Under the pieces are notes generated by a model that saw only the letters and a program-made list of their open reading frames with translations, was not told the DNA's origin and searched no databases. Made by a program: the position numbers and the translations under genes. From JAJPKK01 sp963844635 (GTDB taxonomy: Bacteria > Pseudomonadota > Alphaproteobacteria > Rhizobiales > Xanthobacteraceae), in the NCBI GenBank assembly GCA_963844635.1, contig CAWJPD010000004.1:372001-436000 (forward strand): a DNA stretch of 64,000 nt, in the 5' to 3' direction. Shown piece after piece: positions 9,712 through 17,268 of this stretch; the stretch's first letter is position 1; the number at the start of each line of letters is the position of its first letter.

Positions 9712-10155
9712 ATGCCGCATGCCTTCCGCCCCCATGCGAAACATCCGGCCGTCCCGTTCCTGATCCGCCTTCACGCGGACATCGGTGGGCGCATCCTTGA
9801 GAACAAGCGCCAGACGAAACGGCTCGCGGCCGATGCCCTCGCGGTTGAAGCCGTCATCCGCATGTTCGATCCCGAGTTCAATGCCCGCGCGATCGCGCCC
9901 CGCAGGCGCGTCACCGGCAATCCGTGGTTCAAGCGGGGCACACTATTCCGTGCCGCCCTGGACGTGCTCCGCAAGGCCGCCGCGCCCATGTCCGTGACCG
10001 AGATCGCCAACGCCCTATTGGACGGCCGCGGCGCCACGCCAAAGCAGCGCAAGGGGATCGAGAGCGGATTGCGGGCGAGTTTGGACAATCACGCAGGCAA
10101 GACGGTGGTGCGGGTGGGGCAAGGCGTGCCGGGAAGGTGGAAGCTACACAGCTAG
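9712..10155 (+). CDS. Transposon cargo: conserved hypothetical protein with winged-helix-like C-terminus
   Basis: A 147-residue soluble basic protein starting 33 bp inside the left end. The N-terminal half (HAKHPAVPFLIRLHADIGGR, then RQTKRLAADALAVEAVIRMF) is helical. The middle GNPWFKRGTLFRAALDVLR and the last 60 residues (MSVTEIANALLDGRGATPKQ, RVGQGVPGRWKL) look like a winged-helix DNA-binding unit. Similar proteins are met as unassigned hypotheticals in rhizobial genomes. Its stop lies inside the end of the convergent protease gene (12-bp overlap). It could be an accessory transposition protein or a regulator; nothing here decides it. Confidence 0.65.
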   Translation: MPHAFRPHAKHPAVPFLIRLHADIGGRILENKRQTKRLAADALAVEAVIRMFDPEFNARAIAPRRRVTGNPWFKRGTLFRAALDVLRKAAAPMSVTEIANALLDGRGATPKQRKGIESGLRASLDNHAGKTVVRVGQGVPGRWKLHS

Positions 10156-10578
10156 CCGCACGGACCCATCGCGACCATCATAAACGAGAACCATTGAAGC
10201 CAAAAGACTGCGCCCGATTAATGCCTGATGCGGTTGTTTTCCTGCCCGCAGTCTGACGCCCATGAAACGTCCGTATTGGAAAAATCCTAAGGCGGCGATA
10301 CGAATATATCCGAGGTATACGTCAAATTTTTCTTGGCCCCCGATGCCTGAGCCATCAACGTGATCAATCATCGGAAGCTGTAATTGCCGCGCTAGCTCAT
10401 CATCGATTGCACTATCGCTTGCGCCAGTATCAATTAATGCTTCGACCAATGTTGCTGCTGGCCGCGCGGCTGCATTTAGAGCAGCCAGCGCCGCTTGCAC
10501 TTGAGTGGGGTCGGGGTGAAAAAAGCCCGGGTCAAATCCTATCTCAACATGCGTCGTTGGTCCCTTGGATGCGAGCAT
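10144..10578 (-). CDS. Transposon cargo: retropepsin-like aspartic protease
   Basis: A 144-residue protein with the single-domain retropepsin signature: ALIDTGASDSAID near residue 50, whose DTGA holds the catalytic aspartate, a glycine-rich flap region (DGSGIGGQEKFDV) and the closing hydrophobic-hydrophobic-Gly motif HQALIGRSLLASMVLVYDG. Such proteins work as homodimers. No signal peptide or membrane segment is visible, so a cytoplasmic enzyme is expected. It lies downstream of, and in the same direction as, the small partner gene at 10669-10927, a pairing I associate with this class of bacterial aspartyl proteases. Substrate unknown. The start is chosen by length; no strong ribosome site precedes it. 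Confidence 0.75.
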   Translation of the reverse strand: MLASKGPTTHVEIGFDPGFFHPDPTQVQAALAALNAAARPAATLVEALIDTGASDSAIDDELARQLQLPMIDHVDGSGIGGQEKFDVYLGYIRIAALGFFQYGRFMGVRLRAGKQPHQALIGRSLLASMVLVYDGRDGSVRLAV

Positions 10579-10668
10579 CTGAGGGCCCGAGAATTATCTG
10601 TGGTGCCATTCCAGGACCAGGCTGCCCCGCCAGGCTGACTGGCGGGAACCCGCAGTCTGCGATCGGCA

Positions 10669-10927
10669 TTAAGCTGCTGCCGGATTTCGAAAGAGAACCG
10701 AGGCCGGAAGTGTAGGGCGTGGCGCTCCAACTTGTCTGATCAGATAGGGACCGCGCCCAAAACGGACAATCGCATCGGCGGCAGCAGCGTTCGACGTTCC
10801 AGGCCCCAACGAAGTTGCCGTCTTTGAAGACGACAAATTTTCCAGGATAGGTCTTTTCCAAATTTGCTTTTTCACGCTCGTATGCCTTCAGATCGGCATC
10901 AAGCGGATGCGTCAATGTGTCGTTCAT
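10669..10927 (-). CDS. Transposon cargo: small partner protein of the protease (one frame change)
   Basis: About 86 residues when one frame change near 10800 is bridged. The first frame reads MNDTLTHPLDADLKAYEREK then GKFVVFKDGNFVGAWN; the second continues NAAAADAIVRFGRGPYLIRQ and ends LFRNPAAA. This is the layout of small proteins (KFV-x-hGDxhVG... FG-x-GPahhRQh) that precede bacterial retropepsin-like genes. The break is at TGGAACGTCGAACG, where one extra G would explain it. Role unknown; the fixed pairing suggests substrate, inhibitor or partner of the protease, which is inference. Confidence 0.6.
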
Positions 10928-11069
10928 CTTCTCGCTCCCTGCTGCGGTGAGCATCCTATCGCTCAGTGACGGCGAGAGTTACCACCGATGATTAGGCCTG
11001 TCTCTGCGCGACGCAAAGGTGGGCCGCATCCTGGTTAACGTTCGGTATACGGAAAAAGATTGTTGTTGT

Positions 11070-12059
11070 TCAAGCGGATGTGATGTGCCGTTGCCAGTAG
11101 CCGCAGAAATCGATCGATTGCTTCGACGCCATCGCCAGACCAGCGACACGATTGACTTGCTCGCCATTCGACAAGCGCCGATTGTCTTCGCGCCACGATG
11201 CTTCCTGAGCGAACCGCAACAAGTACGGGCCGGCGACGTGGTGGTGATGGCCGATTTCGGCACGCCGCATCCGACTAAAGAATGTCTCTGCCCAGTTGGT
11301 GCAAGCGCCGTCGAGTGAATACGCCTCTTGATGGTTGATGCGCTTCATTTCGTAGTGGCCGTGCAAGCCGTTCCAGGCGCCGCTTTCGTCGGCATTGATC
11401 GTTGTGCCCTTGAGCGACGCGCGCCCGGATGAATGACAGCGCTTGGGCTTCGGTGCGGAACACGGCAGGGAGTGAATGGCCGCTCGCGCTCGCGGATCAC
11501 GACAACGGCTTTCCGCTTGCCGCTTTGGTGTTCGGAGAAGCGCCGATCGCGGCGGTTGATACGGATATTCGCCGGCCGCACGTAGCCGCCAAAATAACCG
11601 CCATCGACTTCGGCGACCTTGCCTTCGCCGCCGACCATGCGGCCCTTCAGCTCTGCGGCCATTGCCTCACGCATCTTGTGCGCGAGCACGAAGGCCGTTT
11701 TGTAAGACGTGCCGATATCGCGAGACAGCGCCAACATCGACTTGCCCTTGACCTCGTTGCACGAAGATCGCAATCGCCGCGAGGTAGGCTTTCAGCGGCA
11801 GCTTGTGCGAGGCGAACAGCGTGCCCGACGTGACCGTGAAATCACTTTTGCAACCCCGGCAACGGAAGCGGAGCGAACCATTCGGCCGCCGCGCTGCATA
11901 GGCATCAAGGCCGCCGCAGTGGGGACAAACCGGCTTGCCTTCCGTGTCGGCCCAACGAAGCCGGCAGAACATCGTTTCCGCCTCTGCATCCGACATGCGG
12001 AAGACCTGAGCGAGGCTCAGGGTCTTTGCAGCCGGGGAAAGGAGGAAATGTTGTGACAT
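11070..12059 (-). CDS. IS1595 family (ISXO2-like) transposase, frame broken several times
   Basis: The enzyme that moves the element. From the ATG at 12059 it has an N-terminal zinc ribbon (VCPHCGGLDAY and FRCRGCKSDFTVTSGT), a helical linker, then the DDE-like core: EVDGGYFGGYVRP (first Asp), INADESGAW (second Asp, rebuilt across frames) and NWAETFFSRMRRAEIGHHHH. It closes with SWREDNRRLSNGEQVNRVAGLAM. Homology is continuous over about 330 residues but changes frame near 11760, near 11500, near 11430 and near 11370. Given the indel errors elsewhere in the window it may be intact in the cell; if the breaks are real the element is no longer autonomous. Confidence 0.85.
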
Positions 12060-12135
12060 AAAAGCTTACGTCAACCCGTTTGGATGACATAAGCTATATA
12101 GTCTGATTTAGACTACGTCAACTAAAAAAGTTGAC
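12054..12135. promoter_or_regulatory. Divergent control region with two perfect palindromes
   Basis: Between the transposase and XRE starts. TAGTCT-gattt-AGACTA (12099-12115) and GTCAACT-aaaaa-AGTTGAC (12117-12135) are perfect inverted repeats; ACGTCAAC is repeated directly at 12068 and 12115, and TGACATAA at 12054 and 12085. The region is much richer in A and T than its surroundings. Operator function for the neighbouring XRE protein is inferred from position and symmetry. Confidence 0.6.
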
Positions 12136-12167
12136 TTGTGCCAAAAAAAAGTCTATGTCCGTGGGGC

Positions 12168-12395
12168 ATGAAGCCCGAACAAAGCCGTGCCGCCGGCGGG
12201 TGGCTGGGATGGACGCAAGGCGATCTTGCCGAGAAAGCGCGGGTCGGCCTGAGCACCGTCAAAGATCACGAAGCCGGCAAGCGGACGCCGATCCAGAATA
12301 ACCTCGATGCCATGCGGCGCGCGCTGGAGGAGGCGGGCATTCAGTTTTTAGAGAACGGAATTTGCGGGCCGGTTGCGGAGGCCATGGAGGATTAA
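12168..12395 (+). CDS. Transposon cargo: XRE-family DNA-binding regulator
   Basis: A 75-residue helix-turn-helix protein. The start MKPEQSRAAGGWLGWTQGDL and the recognition region AEKARVGLSTVKDHEAGKRT are the standard Cro/C1-type fold, followed by the common tail LDAMRRALEEAGIQFLENG. A start 10 codons upstream is possible (GTG at 12138) but would overlap the palindrome region. Divergent from the transposase across two perfect palindromes, it probably represses the transposase, itself, or both. That is inference from layout. Confidence 0.8.
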   Translation: MKPEQSRAAGGWLGWTQGDLAEKARVGLSTVKDHEAGKRTPIQNNLDAMRRALEEAGIQFLENGICGPVAEAMED

Positions 12396-12412
12396 TCCTC
12401 TTTAATCTCTGG

Positions 12413-12845
12413 CTAAATCGCAAAGGCGAGCTGCGTCATCTCTAAAAGGACCAACACGTTGAACAGCACAATAATCAAAGCTACTCCGTTGGCGATCGCT
12501 TGCAGAGGCTCTGATTCTGGAAGTAGCGGCTTGGTGACCACGATTGCCAGCGCAAGCAGAAAGGCTCCAATAAGCCAGTAGGCCCCTTGTCTCACGCCAT
12601 GCCGAGTTCTTTGTGAGGCCACGGCGTCCAAACCGCTCTTCGATCTTGTTAAATTCCAGATGAAGGCTGGCGGCTGACGCCAGCGTGATGGTCATAATGA
12701 TCCCGAGCAGCTCTAATATCTCGTAGCCCACAAAGTGGTAAGTAAATTCGTTTTTGTCGCTCAGATAAGATGAATTCACGATCGCGCAGACAACAACGAC
12801 TACCGCGGCCGCGATGAGCGCGCATATCGCGATGCTTTTAGTCAC
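12413..12845 (-). CDS. Transposon cargo: four-helix inner-membrane protein (one frame change)
   Basis: About 143 residues across two frames joined near 12625. Four hydrophobic segments are clear: SIAICALIAAAVVVVVCAIV, EILELLGIIMTITLASAAS, YWLIGAFLLALAIVV and ANGVALIIVLFNVLVLLEM. Between segments 2 and 3 is a charged cytoplasmic loop (LEFNKIEERFGR, then QRTRHGVRQG). Its start overlaps the end of the upstream soluble-protein gene by 8 bases, so the two are translated together. No catalytic motif is visible. Length, helix number and pairing with a soluble partner of about 300 residues recall the lambda RexB channel, a comparison of architecture and not of sequence. Confidence 0.7.
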
Positions 12846-13743
12846 GGCTGAAAATCCCAGCGATGGCCCGCTCGACTTTCATCGCGAAGCTTTCGCGCCG
12901 CGCTGGTATCTCCTCTGGAGTGGGAGGCGGAATGACAATTCTCTTGGTTTTTCTTTTTGAGTTGAACGATTTTCCGGTTTTTGTTTTTGCTATTACGCCG
13001 TCACCGCCGCCCTCAAGGGCGTAGCTGACTGTATTCCGCACCCGGTCGGTGTCTAATTTGAGACCGTCCGGGTTTTCTAATTCGAGCTTCGCCTTTCGCA
13101 TCTTTTCATGATCGCGCAGGGCCTTTAGCTCCGCATCAAGTTCGCTCCTCGTCCCAAACATATTCGGGGCGGTTAATTCGAATTTGATGGTCGTTATCTC
13201 GTCGCGATTCTCCGCCTCGAACGCCCAAAATGTTGCAGCATCAGCGATCGGGTTGATTTCAATAACGAGCGGCTCTGGAGGGCTGCTGGCATTGATGCGG
13301 CCAGCAAGCGACTTCATGATGCTGATCGGCTGGCCAACCCTGCCGTCAACCTCCATCGCAAGCATTTGCCCATTATCGTGAGCGGTCGGATCAATGATGA
13401 CAGCCGCAGCTTTCCATGTGTCGCGTTCAATTTCAGCTAGATCATCTTCCGGCGGAGCGTTCTCGGTAAGGTGCAGCACGCGGCCGATTTTTCCGATGAT
13501 CATTTTTGAAGCGGGATCGATTGCCGGCAACCCGCTGTCTTGGACAGACGCCAACGGCCCGCTTTCTGGCACAAAGTGAAAAGGCGTCCCGTGATGAGTG
13601 AAGGCGAGGCGTTGACTAAAAATCTGCCGCAGCCACCATTCGCGCGCGGGCACGCCTTCGTCGGCGGCGCGAGTCATGTCGCGCACCCAAAGCTCTGTTT
13701 GGCTGCGCTCAAGCATGATCAACCGGAAGAGATCGTACCGCAT
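12838..13743 (-). CDS. Transposon cargo: 301-residue soluble protein, unrecognised
   Basis: The ATG at 13743 (MRYDLFRLIMLERSQTEL) follows a GGAGGG ribosome site; an upstream alternative adds 13 unlikely residues. No signal peptide or membrane segment. The N-terminal 220 residues look like a mixed alpha-beta domain (LAFTHHGTPFHFVPESGP, KMIIGKIGRVLHL, PLVIEINPIADAATFWAFEA, TTIKFELTAPNMFG). A charged helical stretch follows (SELDAELKALRDHEKMRKAK), then a basic proline-containing tail (SKRKTKRIVIPPPTPEE). The gene overlaps the membrane-protein gene. I do not recognise the family. The layout suggests a sensor or effector working with the membrane partner. Confidence 0.7.
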   Translation of the reverse strand: MRYDLFRLIMLERSQTELWVRDMTRAADEGVPAREWWLRQIFSQRLAFTHHGTPFHFVPESGPLASVQDSGLPAIDPASKMIIGKIGRVLHLTENAPPEDDLAEIERDTWKAAAVIIDPTAHDNGQMLAMEVDGRVGQPISIMKSLAGRINASSPPEPLVIEINPIADAATFWAFEAENRDEITTIKFELTAPNMFGTRSELDAELKALRDHEKMRKAKLELENPDGLKLDTDRVRNTVSYALEGGGDGVIAKTKTGKSFNSKRKTKRIVIPPPTPEEIPARRESFAMKVERAIAGIFSRD

Positions 13744-13819
13744 TCCGCCCTCCGAGAAGTGGCGGGAACTTAACACAACCAAAACTAGAGAATGCAGACG
13801 TCAGAACCACTGCGTGGCC

Positions 13820-13845
13820 CTTGTGGCGCTTGCGCCATAATACCG
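13820..13845 (-). repeat. Right terminal inverted repeat of the transposon
   Basis: Perfect inverted copy of 9654-9679; followed directly by the second CGTGGCCC target copy and the 5' end of dprA. Confidence 0.92.
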
Positions 13846-13928
13846 CGTGGCCCTACATTCTCGCTGCGGATGAGGCGGAGCCAGTCGAGCCGCTGTTCGT
13901 CGCTGAGGCGCAGGCCGGGGGTGGGCAT
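13846..13928 (-). pseudogene. dprA: dprA, 5' part, split by the transposon
   Basis: Encodes the first 28 residues: MPTPGLRLSDEQRLDWLRLI then RSENVGPR, the usual DprA opening. The frame then runs into the transposon end. No other ATG, GTG or TTG lies upstream in this frame before a stop, so 13928 is the likely start. See 8622-9653 for the remainder. Confidence 0.88.
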
Positions 13929-14084
13929 GTCGAGGAAGGCCGATATCCGTGACGGGCAGGATCGCGCGTGTTCAAACGCGCCTCGGAATCAGGTCACACC
14001 TCACCACAGGTCACAAGAGGTGGGAATCAACCTTGATCGTCGCCGCGCTCGGTGTCGTCGCCCAGACTGGCCGCCCGCCTTAGC

Positions 14085-14208
14085 CGTAGCCCGGGTTGAC
14101 TGAAAGGAAACCCGGGACCGAGAGTCTAGCGCATGCGGTCCCCGGATTTCGCGCCGGCTTTGCCGCGTCCAGCTATGATCACCAGACGGCGCTCGATCCG
14201 GGCTACGC
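14085..14208. repeat. Inverted repeat GTAGCCCGGGT ... ATCCGGGCTAC
   Basis: GTAGCCCGGGTTGACTG at 14085 is mirrored by TCGATCCGGGCTACGCG at 14193, with an inner CCCGGGACCG / CGGTCCCCGG pair. It is a rhizobial-type dispersed palindrome; its right arm touches the end of the small membrane protein gene. The rest of 13929-14202 holds nothing recognisable. Confidence 0.65.
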
Positions 14209-14580
14209 GCCACGATCCTCGTCCTCACGAAGGGTTTCCGTTGCGAGACGCGGCTCCTTGTACAGGCAAAGCGCAAAGGCGCTGAGTTGAACGGCCACTG
14301 CCGCGATCACCGCAATGACGACCTTGGCGTCGATGACCCGATCGCTGCTCGGGACCAGGCCCATGACAATGAGCGTCGTATCGGTCGCGAAACCGATCAG
14401 GACAAAAAGCAAGAGCGCGCCGTTTGCCCACATGAACAATCGGGTCAGGCTCGATATGCCCAAGTCTGACGGGGGGGCCTGCGGCGTTGCCGGTTCGGGT
14501 GCCGGCCGGTCGTAATCCGACCGGGGCGGCAAATCGGGCAGATATTCCAAGGCTTGGTTTCTGCCGTCCTTCGCCGGCAT
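14203..14580 (-). CDS. Small two-helix membrane protein, function unknown
   Basis: A 125-residue protein. The ATG at 14580 was chosen because GGAGG stands five bases before it. Residues 1-45 are proline-rich and hydrophilic (EYLPDLPPRSDYDRPAPEPA). Two membrane helices follow (FMWANGALLLFVLIGFATD region and VVIAVIAAVAVQLSAFALCL), then a short charged tail LATETLREDEDRGA. Similar short proteins with a Pro-rich head are common hypotheticals in Bradyrhizobium relatives. No partner gene is evident. Confidence 0.65.
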   Translation of the reverse strand: MPAKDGRNQALEYLPDLPPRSDYDRPAPEPATPQAPPSDLGISSLTRLFMWANGALLLFVLIGFATDTTLIVMGLVPSSDRVIDAKVVIAVIAAVAVQLSAFALCLYKEPRLATETLREDEDRGA

Positions 14581-14634
14581 TGAAGCCTCCATGTCCCGAT
14601 CGGCCAAAACGCGCCGTTGGAATTCGAAGAAATT

Positions 14635-14781
14635 CTAGCGCATGACCCCGTAAAGTTGCAGACTTTTCGGACAAGATCATTGCGCAAAATCAACACGCAT
14701 CCGTCGTCGAGCGCAGTCCGCGACGGATGCGCAAAAAGAAATCGAGCGGGAGGCGTTTCAACCTGAACGCATCCCGCTCTA
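14635..14781 (+). repeat. 147-bp dispersed repeat family B, copy 1 (full length)
   Basis: Begins CTAGCGCATGACCCCGTAAA and ends CGCATCCCGCTCTA. Internal palindromes: GCATGA(C/T)C ... GATCATTGCGC, GCATCCGTCG ... CGACGGATGC and GAGCGGGA ... TCCCGCTC. Five other copies occur at 29035, 36877, 46485, 51740 (inverted) and 56252. Most of the non-coding interval 14581-14901 is this repeat. Confidence 0.88.
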
Positions 14782-14901
14782 CGTCACTCCCGTCATTTCC
14801 ATAGATCGAATTGGCGCGACACCGGACGGCCGCGAGCATTGACCGGCCTCGACCGCCATGCCATCAGCGGCGGGCCCAACCGGCGGTTTCGGAGGATGAC
14901 C

Positions 14902-16188
14902 ATGCAACGTCGTCGTTTCCTCAAGGGGGTCGGGCTGGGCCTTGCGGCGGCAGGGTGTGTGCGGCGCGCCGCCGCGCAGCAAGGTCCGACAATATCCGCC
15001 GGCGAAACGCAGCGGTCGCCAATCGTGACGCAGACGGTGTCCCAACAGATCGACGCAACCCTGCGTGACGCTGTGATGCGGAACGATATCGCCGGCGTCG
15101 TTGCGGCTGCCGCCGACCGCAAGCGCCTCATATATCAGGGCGCCTTCGGGACGGCCGACCTTGCCACGAACCGACCGATGACCCTCGACGCGCTGTTTCG
15201 AATTGCTTCGATGACGAAGCCGGTCACGTCGACGGCGGCGATGCAGCTCGTCGAACGCGGCCTGCTCTCGCTCGAAGACCCGGCGGAAAAATATCTGCCG
15301 CAGCTTGCCAGGGCTTTCGTGTTCGAGACCTTCGATCCCGCGAGCGGAGAATACAAGCTGCGGCCTTCGGCAAGGCCGGTCACCATCCGCCACCTGTTCA
15401 CGCACACATCTGGCCTCGCCTACAACTTCACCAGCCCGATCGTTCGCGATTTCACGCCGCGCGCGGGCGAAAATTATCCGGTCGGACCGCTGCTGTTCGA
15501 TCCAGGCGAGCGTTGGCACTACGGCACCAGCACCGATTGGCTCGGACGTGTCATCGAGGCGGTCTCCGGTCGGCCGCTGGAAGACTATTTTCGCGAAAAC
15601 ATCTTTGAGCCGCTGGGAATGGCCGATACGTTCTACCATGTGCCTCAGCACAAGGCGGCCCGCGTCGTCACCGTCAATCGCCGCCTGCCCGACGGCACGA
15701 TCACAATCGACGGCTTTCAGCCCCCGATCGATGGCTTTACGCCAACCGGCGGAGGCGGCTTGTCGTCCAGCGGCGGCGACTACATCCGATTCACACAGAT
15801 GTTGCTCAATGGCGGAGAACTTGGCGGTCACAGAATACTCCGCCCGGATACGGTCGCCGTGATGGCAAAGAACCAGATCGGTTCGCTCGGAGTAGCCGCG
15901 CTGAAAACCGCGATGCCCGAGCGCAGCAATGACTTCTCTTTCGTCGCAGACGGGCGCGACAAATGGGGCCTTGGCTTTTTGATAACCACCGATCCTGTCC
16001 CGGGGAAGCGGTCAGCCGGCAGCCTGAGCTGGGGCGGTATTTTCAACACGTATTTCTGGGTCGATCAGGTGCGCGGCATCAGCGGGGTGATTTTGATGCA
16101 GTTCCTGCCGTTCGCCGACGGCAAGGCGCTCGCCGCCTATGATGCGTTCGAGCGCGGTGTCTACCGCCTCGCGCAAGCGGAGCTGTAG
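14902..16188 (+). CDS. Tat-exported serine hydrolase, class C beta-lactamase fold
   Basis: A 428-residue periplasmic or exported hydrolase of the beta-lactamase/esterase EstB/DD-peptidase superfamily. The ATG is preceded by GGAGG with good spacing, and starts a twin-arginine signal (MQRRRFLKGVGLGLAAAG, then cleavage near RAAAQQ). The catalytic S-x-x-K is IASMTKPVTSTAAM (Ser near residue 99). The Tyr motif is WHYGTSTDW. The third motif appears as SLSWGGIFNTYFWVD in place of KTG. These features fit esterase- or peptidase-like members rather than true beta-lactamases. Substrate unknown. Confidence 0.88.
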   Translation: MQRRRFLKGVGLGLAAAGCVRRAAAQQGPTISAGETQRSPIVTQTVSQQIDATLRDAVMRNDIAGVVAAAADRKRLIYQGAFGTADLATNRPMTLDALFRIASMTKPVTSTAAMQLVERGLLSLEDPAEKYLPQLARAFVFETFDPASGEYKLRPSARPVTIRHLFTHTSGLAYNFTSPIVRDFTPRAGENYPVGPLLFDPGERWHYGTSTDWLGRVIEAVSGRPLEDYFRENIFEPLGMADTFYHVPQHKAARVVTVNRRLPDGTITIDGFQPPIDGFTPTGGGGLSSSGGDYIRFTQMLLNGGELGGHRILRPDTVAVMAKNQIGSLGVAALKTAMPERSNDFSFVADGRDKWGLGFLITTDPVPGKRSAGSLSWGGIFNTYFWVDQVRGISGVILMQFLPFADGKALAAYDAFERGVYRLAQAEL

Positions 16189-16275
16189 GTCGACACGTGG
16201 CCAAAATCATTTCGCTTCACAGCTTCGAACCATGTCGAACCGATCGGGCGGCGCGGCTAAAGGCGACTTTGGCGC

Positions 16276-16350
16276 CAAGCACGGTGGGCACGGCGGAACG
16301 CATTTTCAGCGTACACTGTGAGTTCGCGGCCGCCTTTGCCCACCCTACGA
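16276..16350. repeat. Inverted repeat GGTGGGCACGGC ... GCCTTTGCCCACCCTACG
   Basis: Imperfect palindrome with arms ACGGTGGGCACGGCGG and CCGCCTTTGCCCACCCTACG, related to the element at 6122. It lies just upstream of the next gene and overlaps any longer N-terminus of it. Confidence 0.65.
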
Positions 16351-16392
16351 TTGCGCTGTGCCGCATCCATCGCCAGGCTTGGTGAGGCGCGC

Positions 16393-17268
16393 ATGGTGGG
16401 GCAGGGGGACGAACTCGCCGTCGATGTGGTGAATGCCAGCGAACCGACGCTGTGCGCCGAAACGGATAATGTCTACCTCAAGATGAATTCCGATAAAGCG
16501 CGGCGCTTCATCGTCGAGGCCGTGCACCCGGCCTATGTAGGCACACTCGTCGTCGATCGCTGGGCACCCGACTTCACCGACTGCGATATGTCCAACGAAC
16601 CGGCCTACACGTTCCAGAAGCGCCGGCTAACGATCTATGAGATCGAGGAATGGCAGCTTGTCGGCCTGACATTTTCGAGTTTTTGGCGTCCCAACCAGGT
16701 GCCGGTGCGGGTCGGCGATCGCGTCGAGACCGGCTTCCACCTGCTGCAGCTGTGGACGCGCTATCAGGAGCGCGCGGAAGAGGTGTTGGTGCTTTATCCG
16801 GCGGACGGATATTGGCGCGCACGTCCATTACCGCCGCAGAACCTGCGCTGGAGCGCCTACGGTTCTTCATTTCTCGTTGGTCCGATCGAGGAGAGCGGCC
16901 GGCCGCTGGTGGATATCCGCGACATCGTGTTCGATCCGCAGACGCGGAGCTTCGTGCTGAACTTCGTCCGGGGCGGCTCCGCGACCATCAGGCTCGACCG
17001 GCTTAGCCAGGAGCGCATGGTCCTCGGGGTCGAATTGTCCGCGGTCATTCCTCAAGCTCCGTTTGCAGGGCTGAGGTCGATGTTCGTGACCGAGAGCAAT
17101 TGCGATGTCGCGCATGTCGCCGTCCGCGGCAGCGGCTCGAAATCGTGGAAGCAGGCACCGGTGATGTCGTTCACACGCGCCAGCGCCGCCTCGCTGTGGG
17201 CGGGCCGCCTCGTTCCTTCGCGCCACAACACCAGCGCGCCGGACATGATGTTTCGCAATTTCGCCTGA
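16393..17268 (+). CDS. Conserved hypothetical protein of rhizobial type
   Basis: About 291 residues from ATG 16393 (MVGQGDELAVDVVNASEPTL). The body is beta-rich with conserved-looking stretches such as FIVEAVHPAYVGTLVVDRWA, LTFSSFWRPNQVPVRVGDRV, LVLYPADGYWRARPLPP and VPSRHNTSAPDM near the end. No signal peptide is visible from this start, but the true N-terminus could lie upstream: the frame stays open to 16318 across a palindromic repeat, so a signal peptide may have been lost. I do not recognise a named domain and propose no function. Confidence 0.65.
   Translation: MVGQGDELAVDVVNASEPTLCAETDNVYLKMNSDKARRFIVEAVHPAYVGTLVVDRWAPDFTDCDMSNEPAYTFQKRRLTIYEIEEWQLVGLTFSSFWRPNQVPVRVGDRVETGFHLLQLWTRYQERAEEVLVLYPADGYWRARPLPPQNLRWSAYGSSFLVGPIEESGRPLVDIRDIVFDPQTRSFVLNFVRGGSATIRLDRLSQERMVLGVELSAVIPQAPFAGLRSMFVTESNCDVAHVAVRGSGSKSWKQAPVMSFTRASAASLWAGRLVPSRHNTSAPDMMFRNFA

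Larger units (their letters stand above)
9654..13845. mobile_element. IS1595-type transposon with cargo, inserted in dprA (4192 bp)
   Basis: Both ends carry the same 26-bp sequence in inverted orientation, beginning CGGTATTATGGCGCAAGCGC. The 8 bases CGTGGCCC occur directly outside each end (9646-9653 and 13846-13853), a target duplication of the size known for the IS1595 family. The transposase at 11070-12059 is an ISXO2-like enzyme of that family. Six other genes share the element: a left-end protein, a small partner protein, an aspartic protease, an XRE regulator, and a soluble/membrane protein pair. IS1595 members with passenger genes are known; this cargo set is not one I recognise. The perfect ends and duplication suggest recent insertion. 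Confidence 0.93.
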
